Position numbers and translations under genes: made by a program. DNA of 64,000 nucleotides from Alnus glutinosa (Eukaryota; Streptophyta; Magnoliopsida; Fagales; Betulaceae). This document shows positions 37,813-49,028 of this stretch, in pieces (the first letter of the stretch is position 1; every line of letters begins with the position of its first letter). The DNA lies in the NCBI RefSeq assembly GCF_958979055.1, contig NC_084886.1, positions 1,569,001 to 1,633,000 on the forward strand, given 5' to 3'. The notes under the pieces are model-generated. The model made no database searches. It was given only the letters and a program-made list of their open reading frames with translations, and was not told the origin of the DNA.

Positions 37813-37849
<37 letters not shown>

Positions 37850-38035
37850 GAGCTGAGAGAGTACGACACAACGATTGAATCTATTAATGATTACCATGTT
37901 TAAGTTTAAACCTTAGGATAAAATGACATGTTTTGTGTGTGTGTGTATGTGTGTCTATATATATATATATGCGGTTAGCGGTTATAACTGCTACTCGCCT
38001 AACCATAAAACTTTAACCATGGAAGATATATTGTA
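37219..38035. repeat. Block with subterminal GCGGTTA repeats, copy 1
   Basis: Repeated GCGGTTA, TAGTGGTTAT, AGCGGTTAT and their complements (TAACCGC, GCTAACCG) cluster at 37.24-37.38 kb and again at 37.97-38.01 kb. The middle holds a (GA)n tract and a (TG)n/(TA)n tract. Short repeats concentrated at both ends resemble the subterminal transposase-binding repeats of hAT elements. Exact ends are not resolved. Confidence 0.4.
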
Positions 38036-38085
38036 GATTTGCTAATAAACCCGACAAATCCTTGAATTGATGTGGTTGATGAAAC

Positions 38086-38906
38086 TAGAGGTGTGCACGA
38101 GGCAGGGCGAAGCGGATTTCCGCCCTTTTTGCCCCCACCCCGCACCCTTGCGGATGCAATAAATCAGACCCGTACCCCGAACAAAATATGATGTGTTCGT
38201 GCGAGGTGGGGGTAGCATGAGGTGGGGTGATGCAAGGCGGTTTGTGCGGATTTTCTGCTACTAGCTGCAAAACGACACCATCACGGGCCACGACAACAAG
38301 ATTCCATGAAAACAAACATGGTGAAACACCCCTTACACCACCCACCAGCAGAAACCCTAAACACAAACACAAACTAAATCTACCACGGAAACAACAAACA
38401 AATTAAAAATTGAGCGCTAATGAAGTGGACAAACTAGATCTACCACAGGACGTGCATCGACTGTCGATGTGATCAACATTCGTAGATTTTCGATCTTCAT
38501 CAGATGGAGGGAGGGAATCCGGGGGTGAGGAATCGAAGATTGAAGAAGAAGAAGAAGAAGAAGAAGAAGAAGAGGAGGCGAAGAGGTGACGAGAAAGAGG
38601 ACAATGAGGAAGATTGAAGAAGAAGAGGAAGAAGAGGCGAAAGGGTGCGGCGCTAGGAAGAAAATGAAGGAAAAAATGAAGAGGGTGCGGCGCTATGCTA
38701 GGGTTAGGCAACTTAGGGTTCCGGTTTTTAACATATATATGTATATATATTATTCAGACAGGGTGGGGCGGGTCCCTAGTTTTTTTTACAACTAGGACCT
38801 ATAATCCACCCCGCCCCGCACGGATCTCCCATATTTTGACCCGCACCTGCTGAAAAAACCATAAAACCGGTCTTTCTAGGGGCGGGGCGGGTCCTGCCCA
38901 CCCCTA
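38086..38906. mobile_element. hAT-like non-autonomous transposon (821 bp)
   Basis: The left end reads TAGAGGTGTGCACGAGGCAGG and the right end, reverse-complemented, TTAGGGGTGGGCAGGACCCG, so short imperfect inverted termini are visible. They are flanked by GATGAAAC (38078-38085) and AATGAAAC (38907-38914), an 8-bp direct duplication with one mismatch. Short TIRs and an 8-bp duplication are diagnostic of hAT elements. The interior is rich in GCGGGGTGGGG blocks near the ends and a (GAA)n tract in the middle, with no transposase. One open frame across it is low-complexity Ser and Glu repeats. Confidence 0.65.
38540..38575. repeat. (GAA)n microsatellite
   Basis: About eleven GAA/AGA units inside the hAT-like element. 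They produce spurious poly-Ser and poly-Glu open frames on the two strands. Confidence 0.85.
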
Positions 38907-39229
38907 AATGAAACATGTTGTTTGATAGATTAGTCTAAAAATAAAAAAAAAATATATATATATTATAAGGGGCTTTGGATTTTTTCATAAAACCCCAGCC
39001 ATACCATAGTATTCTTTTTTGGAGGAAGAATGGAGATCTTGTTGATGTTGTTACTAAAAAAGTAACAAACCTTATAATTAAAAATTAAATTATAAATATA
39101 ATTAACTTATACATTTATACATCATCATAAAATATATGGCTACAAAATTTGTAGCCATATAAGAAAATTGAAAATATCCTGACAATCATGACTCCCATTC
39201 AAAGGCAGGGGTTGAGATAAGAATAATTA

Positions 39230-39346
39230 TTCTTGCACACTTTGTACACAAAGTGTGTGTCTAGTAGATTTTTTATTTAATTTTTAAATGAAAAATAAAA
39301 AAATAAAATTGAAAACCACACACTTTGTGTACAAAGTGTGCAAGAA
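39230..39346. mobile_element. 117-bp hairpin MITE with perfect 30-bp inverted repeats
   Basis: Bases 39230-39259 are the exact reverse complement of 39317-39346; the core is CTTGCACACTTTGTACACAA. Each arm also contains its own near-palindrome around TTTGTACACAAAG. The 57-bp loop is AT-only. The transcript would fold into a near-perfect hairpin. No target duplication is certain. Confidence 0.85.
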
Positions 39347-39540
39347 GAATTACACTAAAGATAAAGGGGCAAAGGCCAGCAAGGGACGCAAAAGTTTACC
39401 ATTTGTTTGTATCTATGCCATTGAAGTTGAAAGAAATACAAGGCTATGGCCTATGGGTGTCAACTAGACAGGTTGAAAAAATGATAAGGTCAAGGTCGTA
39501 GCTTGTGCAAGCAGTTATAGTGTGTGTTTATTTAACTCTA

Positions 39541-40262
39541 AAACCGTTAATCGCAATTGCCTAAGGCCGTTATTAAATTTTTATTACCGCAATTGCTCCG
39601 CTTATACAGTTAGGGGTTATCTTACAACTAGCGGTTGATAACTGCTTTTCACGTATGGGTTTTTTGTCCTATTAATGGTGTTTTGAGCCTTTCTTAGCCC
39701 CATTTTTTTTGGGTTATTTGAAATAATTTTGATTTTTTTAATGAGAAAAATAAAAATGATTGATTCAGTAATTATAAAAAGCCTATATATTGGGCTTTCG
39801 TGGTAGTTGCATTATATATATATATATATATATATGTGCGCGCGCTTCAACAAGTATTTTGGGCTTTCGTTAACAATTAATATTTGTTGTAGGTGCAACA
39901 AAACTAATTAAGACATGAGAAGTGCTATACTTACCAATTTTTTTTTTTTAAAAAAATTAATGTCCAAATAATGTGTCAATCATGGACGTACGAGATGCAG
40001 ATAAAAGAATATTCAAAAGTTTCAACAAATTAGTTTTACATATTTATATGCAGTTTTCAATTTCCGCCATAGATGATATACAATTATTATTAACTAGGAT
40101 TTCGTTTTCTTTTGCAATATTATTATTATTTTATATATTTAATATATATAATATATATTATATACAATAATTAGCGGTTATTAACCATTTACTCATACTT
40201 CTAAAACTGTTAACCGCTTTAGGCGGTTAACAATTTTTTATAACCGCATTTAAAAGTGGATG
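39541..40262. repeat. Block with subterminal GCGGTTA repeats, copy 2
   Basis: AACCGTTAATCGC, AAGGCCGTTATTAA and AGCGGTTGATAACTGC cluster at 39.54-39.64 kb. TAGCGGTTATTAACC, AACTGTTAACCGCTTTAGGCGG and TATAACCGC cluster at 40.17-40.26 kb. The pattern and spacing resemble the 37.2-38.0-kb block, so both may be degraded copies of one hAT-type family. Ends are unresolved. Confidence 0.4.
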
Positions 40263-41279
40263 CGTTACAGTGCGAGTACATGCCTAGTTAAGGATGATGC
40301 TACAAGGGTAAAATACATGCAGATTGTATATTAGATTATTAAAACAAATTCAACTTTCATTAGAGCTCAATAAGTTATCACCCACCTTTCATCGCCTTTT
40401 TTTTATCCTAATAAAAAACAGTTAATTTTTGGTAACTGTATTTGTTAAATTTTTTATGGGTTTTGTTAAAAAATAATTAATAGAAAAATGGTACTGCTAT
40501 GGATACTACATGTTTTAGTACATTTTTTTTTTAATAAACTGACGTAACGATCCATAATTAGTAAAATGATTAAGCAAAAACATTGACTTGTCAAATTAGT
40601 TAGTTAGTAGTTGTGTCAGTCATACACTTTTAATCATTATCAATTATAAACTATCAAGTCATTTTGTAAGAATGTTGTAATCGAAACTAGTAACCTAAAC
40701 ATTTTTCAACGAAAAAATAGACAAAAGAATCTATTTTGAATGAGTGTTGCCGAGAGTGTTATAATTTTGACTACAAATTCTTTATAAATCGATGTGTCAA
40801 TTTACGTGGTTCTTATTCAGCAACCAAATAATTAAATTTACCATTAAAATTGTTTTTTTTTTCTTTGTTTCCAATGTGACACTTATGTGAATTACCACAC
40901 AAGTTTGTAAGATGTTGTAATTAAAATTGTAGTACTCTTAGGTATTTTTCATTTGGAGTTAAGTAAAATATCAAAGAATTAATTGCATAAATTAAAAGTT
41001 ATGATTTAAAAAACTCTTAAGGCTCACTGACAAGTCTTTGTTTGTTTCGATTTAATTTTTTTTAGAAAGAGATTTTTTTTTTTTTTGGTGTCTGGTACAA
41101 TTGAAAATCATGATCAAACAAAAAATGTTTATGGCTGATCAAAAAACATTATTTAAATTCCGTAAAATGGTTAAAACAAATGAAGTATTAAAAAAATAAC
41201 AAAGAAGATGGACAAAAAATGACTCGAGCAAAATTAAATGTATTTTTATTTTGAGAACCTGAAAGTGGATTTTTATTTC

Positions 41280-41280
<1 letters not shown>

Positions 41281-41311
<31 letters not shown>
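41281..41311. repeat. (TTA)n microsatellite
   Basis: About ten TTA units followed by a T run, some 360 bp upstream of the TOM20 start codon. Confidence 0.9.
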
Positions 41312-41312
<1 letters not shown>

Positions 41313-41428
41313 GTTTTTTTTTTTTTCGGTTTGACGTACGATTATTACAAGACCTGTTCGTTGGCGGTTCTTGGGTTGAACTTCAATCCATGCTTGGTTG
41401 GACGGGCCTTGGACCTATTCAAGACATC

Positions 41429-41434
41429 GGCCCA
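41429..41434 (-). promoter_or_regulatory. Site II-type motif upstream of TOM20
   Basis: GGCCCA (TGGGCC on the minus strand) lies about 234 bp upstream of the TOM20 ATG. Site II motifs occur in many plant promoters for mitochondrial proteins. A single copy is weak evidence. Confidence 0.35.
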
Positions 41435-41667
41435 TTTCTCCTCGCCGATTTTAACATTTTGTTCTGCTCCGGACCCCACGTCCGCCCAATGCTTCCCACG
41501 TGCAAGAAGCGAAAACCTTAAAAACGCGCGTCACAGTTAGCACCACTCGCACAATTTGTAAGTATTACGAAACGAGTTCAGTTCGGGGCCGTCACCGTCG
41601 TACTTTCCAAACCCTAGGACTTTGCTAAGCCTTACAGACTAATCTAAACCAGTACAAACTACAAACC

Positions 41668-44600
41668 ATGGAGTTCTCTCAGGACGACTTCGATCGGCTC
41701 CTCCTGTTCGAGCACACTCGCAAGACTGCCGAATCCAACTACGCCAAGAACCCCCTTGACGCCGAGGTTCGTGTCTCCTTCTTTCTCTGTTAATCTGAAT
41801 GTTTGATTGATCACATTTATAGTATTTTAAACACAGTTGTTGTTCTTGTTGTTATTAGTTTGAGTTTTAGTGATGTGAACTATGAAATTTTTTGTCTGGC
41901 TACGTGAATCTCTCTGCAGAATCTAACAAAGTGGGGAGGAGCATTGCTTGAGTTATCACAATTCCAAAATGTTTCTGATTCAAAGAGGATGATTAATGGT
42001 ATATTTTTGAACATTCACAATTGGACTGGAATATGTGTTGCAAAGAATTTTTGAAATTTGATGGACTTGAAATTTGGATTTTATAGATGCGATTTCGAAG
42101 TTGGAGGAGGCTTTACTTATCAATCCGGTGAAGCATGATGCTCTATGGTGCCTGGGAAATGCCCACACCTCTCAAGCGTTTCTCACTCCTGAACTTGATG
42201 AGGCAAAGGGTTCTTTTGATAAGGCGCATGACTGTTTCGAAAAGGCTGTAGAGGAGGTAAATTTTCAATTCCTGAGGTTTTAATTTGTATTCTATTTTGA
42301 AGTCCTAGAATTTCATTGAGGCTTGATGGTGGAGTTTGTTTTTGTAGGATCCTACTAATGAGCTCTATCGCAAGTCCTTAGAAGTTACCGCTAAGGTATG
42401 TCTTTTTGAGATTTAACTTTCATTCATTTGAACCTTAGTATCTATGATAGTGGAGTTTGTTATGTGCATCGCATGAACATTGCCTGGAACAATGAGGATG
42501 TATTGGTTTATGTGCTTGCCTGGTAAATACTAGTTATCTGCTTTGAGTATTGTGCTTGCTTAGCTGTTCGTTGGAAGTTTGAAGCTTCGAGAACATTTCT
42601 GCTTGTAACTTTATACAACTTGAATGTTAACTTTGTGTCATTTGTTTTTGGGGTGGTGGGTTGGGACAAACATAATTGGGGTGGGGTGGGGTTGGGTTTG
42701 CAATGAGATCTTCATAGCAAGTAGCTTTGTGGTGGTAAAGTTGCAAGAAGTGTATACTATTTAGTAGATGTTCCTCTTTTTATGTGTACACTAGCAATAC
42801 TAGCTACCATGCATGCACGAGAACACAAATACAGGTAATCTCTATTACTGGCGACTTAACTAAGTATGTAGGACCCCCTGCGCTTTTTAATGATATGACA
42901 TTATTTATCAAAAAAAAAAACTAAGTATGTAGAGGAAGGAGTTGATATGTAAGTAAGCAGGTCAGAAGAGCCTGCACTACGTCGGGCTTGGGTAGGCTTG
43001 GGTTATGGGATTGTTTTGGTTGGGCATGTGTGGATGAAGTGGGATATTATTGCCCAGCAACATTGGACTTTGGGTGCTTTTATTAGGTGTCGTATTTTGG
43101 GGAAGTCCTTGATATCGAGATATTTCCAGAGATAATAATAATTTTTGTTTCTTCCAGTGATAATCCTTTCTGCATATAGTCTGATTTACGTCATTGCACT
43201 GTCGGACCAATTGATTTGCTGATTTTTATCGTTTTCAATATGATTAATTTGAATCACTTGATTGCGTTGATTCCAACTATTACTCTTTTTTCTTAGGCGC
43301 CAGAGTTGCACATGGAGATCCACAAGCATGGGCTTGGTCAACAGGCTATGGGTGGGGGAGCTTCTGCTTCTTCTAATGATAAGGTCTGATCATCAAATGA
43401 TTACTTTATTGTTATTCTTTTGCTTAATAATATTCTAAAGGAATAACAGTCTATGTAAGAGGCTTTTATAAGCTGTTATAATGAACCTTATGACTTGTTT
43501 GGAATTCTTTGAGTTTCTATCGTAGGTGAAGTTAGCTATACTTTGTTTTTCAGGGTTTAACAAATCCTTGACCAATGTCATCCCTTTTTTTTTTTTATTA
43601 ACATCACATTTCTCTTAACTTGAAAAGTCTGTTGGTTTTTTTGTTTTTAGATTTGATGATTTTGTTTGAATATATAGCTCCACTGAATTGCTAGTATAGT
43701 TTGGACCAACAAAATCTATGGAGAAGTGGAGATTGAGATGCCCCCCAGTCAGTTGCTCATTGTTGTCATGGTCCCAAATATATATGATACAATATGGTTG
43801 TAGGGTCTCATACTTCTTCTATAATGCATGTTCTATGTGAAATTGATATATGTACCTTCCTGGTTTGTAAGAAAGTATGAGATTAATAATTCGCTTTGAT
43901 TTTTGTAACAGATCCTAATTGGATTGTTAAGCTGGTTGTAGTTCTGTCTTCTCTAATTTGGGGGCGTCCCTTTCTTAATTGGTTTGGTCAGCTTCACAAA
44001 ATCATCTTCATTCATCTTGTGTTGTTTCGGTCATGACTTGCTCTTACCAATATTTTATCAGTCCCATGCTTTGTTTCTTGTGAATGAACAATCTTAACAA
44101 ACTACTCGTCTTTTCATCTATTGGAAATATATGCAGCTTCTCATTCTACAAAGATACTCATGTGCTTATAATTCAGAAGTAATGAGGCCGTAATGTACAT
44201 GTGAATTTTATTGGATTTTCTTGGCTGGCAAATTTTGTAATCTAAAATCCTTTCCAGATCCATTGTCTTGGGTATCAGTTAGACTGTAACTTAATTCAGT
44301 TGTGACCTGACTTGAGACAACATGGACTTCCTGGTTGGAGCTAATGTCCTGCGATGTTTGCATTGTTTATTTGTATATCACTTATGATCTATGAGTATAT
44401 GCTGGTCTTCTATGTTATTGTTATGTGGAGTGTCTTTTTGATTTAAGTACATTCTATACCCCCTCTTTGCTCTGGTTTGAAGCTGTTTAGCCATTATTCA
44501 GAGTCATTCACATTTGAAACAAACACTAGCTAGATCTGGATACTGGGATGCTGGCTATTGATGTAAATGTCCGTGGATTTGTTTTATCTTTTATACACTA

Positions 44601-45025
44601 ATATATGCATGCACACACACATTTCAGCTTGTTCCTGTCTTGGAAAAATGATAGAAGTAAAACTATTTACGTGTGTGTGTGTGTGTATGGTAAATCTTAT
44701 AGATAAAGGCAGGACACTATATTTGTGTACATTAGGAAGTAATCAAAGTGTGATTTTCCAAATCGCTCTTGATATATGCATGGACATGGACGTTGCTGTT
44801 GCAGCATTTGCCAGTATAGTCTACTTTTTTTGTCAAGTTCTTTATAGTTGCATATATGATTGTTGGACTTGCTATTAAATCATTGTTATTTTCCAGAGTT
44901 CCAAGAAGAAGAAGAAGAGTAGTGATCTCAAATATGACATATTTGGATGGATTATCCTAGCAGTTGGAATTGTTGCATGGGTGGGAATGGCGAAATCCCA
45001 CATTCCTTCACCTCCTCCAAGATAA
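41668..45025 (+). CDS. TOM20: Mitochondrial import receptor subunit TOM20 (plant type)
   Basis: Six coding exons (41668-41766, 41920-41998, 42087-42256, 42348-42395, 43297-43383, 44897-45025) encode 203 residues. It begins [19 protein letters not shown]-like helices span about 10-125, with [13 protein letters not shown] and [11 protein letters not shown] as the signature repeats. A Gly/Ala/Ser linker and a Lys-rich patch (164-168) precede a C-terminal membrane anchor at about 176-195 and a short Pro-rich intermembrane tail. Plant TOM20 binds presequences at the outer mitochondrial membrane and hands precursors to the TOM40 pore. It is anchored at its C-terminus, the reverse of animal and fungal TOM20, and that orientation is visible here. 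Introns 4 and 5 are long (901 and 1,513 bp). All domains are intact. Confidence 0.95.
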
Positions 45026-45636
45026 GCCTTTTATTTGCCCCATATTCGAAGGCAACCTTACTGTTTCTGTGCTGGAAGGTTCAAATTTGGGTTGATGGAT
45101 TCACTAGTCTGGAGATATAGTAAAATTCGGTATTACATGTAGTATGCTATTCACATGCCGATTTTGACTAATAATGTCTCGCTGATTTGGTTGGGCAGAT
45201 TATTATTTTTCTCTTGTGAGTTTTTTTTGGCTATTTAGCTAGTATCTAAAGTTCTTTTTCCCCCTTAATACACTCTTGGAGAAGTGAGATTGGCAAGTCA
45301 TATTCTTGGTGTCGAAGGTTATGATATAATTACTTACCAAAAAGCAATCAATACGTAAATAAATTGTTATGGGATTAACAGGATAAGAGCACATGAGAGA
45401 TTAATTTTATCAGAAAAAAATAAAATAAAAAATCAGCAGATAACAAACTAAAGCCCCTCAAAACCTCAAAGCTTCGAAAAGGCCTTGGAGCCTGATCCGA
45501 CTTATCTGTGAATAGAGGCTTCTCAGTTAGATTCTCTATTCTGCTTAATAGTATGACAGTCCAAAGATACAGTTTCAAATTTGGTAAACAAATCCAAATT
45601 GGAATAAAATGCTCTCAATCTGTATCTAATGTTGGT

Positions 45637-46023
45637 GAGTCCAAGGTTTTAAGTTGCTGTAAAATGACGAGAGAGAAAGATCTCACGCCCTCTGTTTTGC
45701 TTCAATACTGTGAAGAACAAATGTTCAGTCGCCGACTTCAAGTCATAGATCTTTGGTTTCCCAAATCTTCTCCATCTAACCTTTACAAAGTTCTTCATTG
45801 AATTGAACCTTTTATCGTACGTTTAGGAATCATTTCTTACATGACACCTGGATAGAGTCCATGGTTTTAACTTGCTGTGAAATGACCATAGAGAAAGATC
45901 TCGCACCCTCTGCTTTGCTTCAATACTGTGAAAAACAAATGTACAGGCACCGACTTCAAGTCATAGATCTTTGGTTTTCCAAATCTTCTCCATCTGACCT
46001 CTACAAAGTTCTTCATTGAATTG
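45637..46023. repeat. Diverged local direct duplication, offset about 218 bp
   Basis: The stretch from about 45637 to 45802 recurs at about 45855-46023. Shared blocks include GAGAAAGATCTC, TTTGCTTCAATACTGTGAA, CGACTTCAAGTCATAGATCT and AAAGTTCTTCATTGAATTG. Scattered substitutions give a moderately old duplication. The sequence does not code for anything I recognise. Confidence 0.85.
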
Positions 46024-46095
46024 CTGTTTAGCTAGTTTTTTTCTTATAATATCACTCATATTCTAAATTATAATCCCACCCTTTTATCGGAAGTT

Positions 46096-46400
46096 TGAGA
46101 ATCATTTCTTACTTGACACCTGGATACAGTATTCTTTTCATATGGAAATCCATGCTCCATTTCCTTGGAGTTTGTCGGGAATTCGGCTTACATGTTATTT
46201 TTTTAACAGCATGCATGCTGTTGTGACGTGTCCATCAGGAATGCTTTTTAACAGCATGGATATAGTATTCTTTTCATATGGAAATCTATGCTTCATTTCC
46301 TTGGAGTTTGAGAATCATTTCTTACTTGACACCTGAATACAGTATTCTTTTCATATGAAAATCTATGCTCCCTTTCCTTGGAGTTTGTCGGGAATCCGGC
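46096..46400. repeat. Local direct repeats with a truncated foldback copy
   Basis: AATCATTTCTTACTTGACAC followed by ACAGTATTCTTTTCATATG recurs at about 46.10-46.16 and 46.31-46.36 kb, with a related shorter copy at 45.83 kb. The terminal sequence of the adjoining foldback element (ATGCTGTTGTGACGTGTCCA) also appears at 46.21 kb. This indicates duplication that included part of the element. Confidence 0.75.
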
Positions 46401-46603
46401 TTACATGTTATTGTTTTAACCGCATGCATGTTGTTGTGACGTGTCCATCAGGAAGTAGAGAGTAAGTGGAAAGCATTAATGAAAATGGCACCTCATGTGA
46501 GAGAGAAATCATTAATGATCTGGAATGCTTTTCATTTACTCTCCACTCCCTGATGGACACGTCACAACAGCATACATGCTGTTAAAAAAATAACAGTATG
46601 TAA
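46401..46603. mobile_element. 203-bp foldback MITE with long inverted repeats
   Basis: The left arm contains TTGTGACGTGTCCATCAGGA and the right arm its complement TCCCTGATGGACACGTCACAA. Pairing extends over roughly 75 bp from TTACAT ends to the AAAGCATT centre, with a few mismatches. There is no ORF. The short loop means a transcript would form a long hairpin. Confidence 0.8.
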
Positions 46604-46918
46604 ACTTGATCTGTATGTAGGAGACGCTTTACAATGAGGCCTTTAAACTGAGTCAAGCATCATTTGTTTTCAATCACGTACTCTTTTCCTTTTTCCCTTA
46701 ACTATAAATTTTAGCCTTAAATTAGTTCGTATGGTTTATTTTAGCAAGCTAGTAGTCGATTTTTCAAGATGATATAAGTTACAGGGAATTTAGATCAACT
46801 ACCTCTTTTACTTTTACCATTTTAACTTTATAAATCCGAGCTGAGTTTTGAGTCTTGACACACTTGAAATTTGAGAACTTTGTTAGCTGGGCAGATAACT
46901 TTTTTTTAATGATAGTTG

Positions 46919-47241
46919 TTGGTGTGACCCAAATGCCACGTCAGTATAGGAAAAGCCTGACAGAAGTTGCTGACGTGAAAATGATGTGGTCCAAAATACC
47001 ACATTTGTGTAGGAAAAGCAATGGTTCTCCCATGGCGACCCATGGTTGTAGCCTTTGGGGAAGACCCACCAAAGGCCGTGGGTCGCCATGGCCTACGATG
47101 GTCGGTGGCTATGGGAGACTCACGGTTTTTCCTACACTAACATTGCATTTGGGGAAACTTTTGTCAGGCTTTTCTTACATTGATGTAAGCTTTTTTTTTT
47201 TTTTGGTTGTAATAGATGTGACATTTTTGGGTCACATTAAC
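46919..47241. mobile_element. About 320-bp inverted-repeat element with GC-rich core
   Basis: The left arm has GGTGTGACCCAAATGCCA and GTATAGGAAAAGCCTGACAG. The right arm, reverse-complemented, has AATGTGACCCAAAAATGTCA and GTAAGAAAAGCCTGACAAAAG. The core contains an inner inverted repeat around CATGGCGACCCA and GGGTCGCCATGG. The ordered pairing indicates a non-autonomous TIR element. The only open frames are low-significance. Confidence 0.65.
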
Positions 47242-47471
47242 TTCTGTCAAAAGATTAATGGTCAAGTTAATGGAGGTTTCAAATTTTAAGCGTGCAAAAA
47301 GCCTACGTTCACCGCTTAGAGTTGTCATAAGGGTTACATTAATTGTGCTCTCTAACACCGGTGGTTTCCCTAAGTTCTATTGTTCATGTGGCTGTGGCAG
47401 GATGGTGGATTGTTCTTAAACATAATCTGGTTTTGGCTAGGCCAGCTGCAGGAGCTCATTTCATACTTCAA

Positions 47472-47502
<31 letters not shown>

Positions 47503-48847
47503 TATTTTCAGGAGGATTATCTTGCCAAGAGGAATGAATGATGCGTCAAAGGAATTTTAAACTCGTACCCTAGAGGCTAGAACCAGGATTGTCTTGCTGC
47601 ATGCTTCAGGTCCACCACTCTCTTTGAATGGAATGTAGTGGTGGGTAAGCTGGAAAATTTGCGCTGGACACACTGCTTTTAGTGGAAAGAAATCTCACCA
47701 ACAAGAATTCTATATGAATGTACAGTGGTTGGTGTGTCAATGTGGATGTCCGGAAGTACTATGATAATGTTAAAGTAACAAAAGGGACCAAGGGATACCC
47801 ACTTTAATTAGCTTTTTCTGTGCCTTTTTCTTCCAGAGAAATCTCCTGGAAGGAGTCCTGCCAGAGAAATATTTTCCTGCAGGCAAAGACTCCCTGCTTT
47901 TGGATTTCTTTTAATCTTTTCTTCCCATTCCTGTTGGTGGAATACCTATTCATGGTTTCTATCAGGCCGCCATTATATTGTTGTTTCCTTGAATAGTTTT
48001 TGGCTGCTCCATTAACATGGAACTTAGTGGTGTTTTTTATATTCCCTGCAGCCTTGCTTTGTGCAAAAGTTGAGTCCTCGTTATCCTAAAATAAACTGGC
48101 TGCCTAGATTCTGCTGGGGGAAGAGTGGAAGACGCATCCACGCTTCTTCTTTTGCTTTGTGGATGAGAGGCCACAAGGAAACCATATATTGAATAAATGT
48201 AATATTCTACTATTGGATGCTCCAAGTTCCGTACTTGTTGTCTATATTGAGTTACTGTGTCGGTTGGGGGAAAGGTGGTAGGTGGTTGCAAATCAGAGAG
48301 TTTTGATTTGTTGAATTGGTAGAGCGAGCGTGTACGAGATCAGGATTGACTGCAATTCGTTGACTAAACTGTAACTTTTCAAGTCTCTAATGAGAAAGAG
48401 TTTCAATAAAATTCACGTGTTCGGGCGAAAATTTCTTCGTCGATGTTGTCGTCCTCTCTCAATTAAAGATGAAGAATGCAATTGCTATAATTTATGGGTG
48501 GATGTCTCATCTCAGCCCTAATAGACACGTTATTTGTGTACAACTTTTACAAGAAATATTGCCAGAAGGCCATCTATGCACATAGTATTAGTCCTCCCCT
48601 AATGCTTGGAACAGTATTTGGATTCGTGCAAAATATTAGGAAGATCTATGCACAACTTTTTCGTACTTAAAAAGAAATCCATCAGTGTAGTGGATTGTGG
48701 GTGAATCTTGCCAGAAAATGAGGTATGAACATTAGGGTCCTCCCCACTGTAACTGGGAATGAATGACTATTGATTAGCGTAATCGCGATGTTTAAGCCAA
48801 ATGAAATCGTCTCATTGGTTCCGCAACTGCTGCAATCTTTTTCAACT

Positions 48848-49028
48848 GAGTAATGTTTTTTACACAATTTTTGTACAACTTTTACACAACTCTAACAACT
48901 TTCTTTTAAAATCAGCCATTGAATATTTAGGACCCACATGTTGGAAAACAAATCCAATGGTTGATCGTAACAAAAAGTAGTTAGAGTTGTGCAAAAGCTG
49001 TGTGAGAGTTGTGTAAGAAACATTACTC
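48848..49028. mobile_element. Mutator-like MITE (181 bp) with 9-bp target duplication
   Basis: The ends read GAGTAATGTTTTTTACACAA and, reverse-complemented from the right, GAGTAATGTTTCTTACACAA. Imperfect inverted repeats run for about 60 bp. Exact direct repeats TTTTCAACT flank it at 48839-48847 and 49029-49037. Long TIRs with a 9-bp duplication are the signature of Mutator-like (MULE) non-autonomous elements. Confidence 0.85.

Larger units (their letters stand above)
35121..41428. other. Transposon-dense intergenic region
   Basis: No complete gene was found. The first few hundred bases are the 5' flank of the SSP4-like gene. The rest is a mosaic of non-autonomous elements: a candidate hAT-like element at about 35.57-36.42 kb, two blocks with GCGGTTA subterminal repeats, an 821-bp hAT-like element with a near-perfect 8-bp duplication and a 117-bp hairpin MITE. 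(GA)n, (TG)n, (TA)n and (GAA)n microsatellites also occur. Open frames here come from low-complexity repeats. Confidence 0.65.

Noticed and set aside
38403-38795. Ser-rich and Glu-rich open frames on the two strands
   Set aside because: They are translations of the (GAA)n tract and GC-rich blocks of the hAT-like element.
46855-47289. Open frame of 144 codons at 46.9-47.3 kb
   Set aside because: It runs through an inverted-repeat element and starts without an ATG; the coding appearance comes from the GC-rich core.
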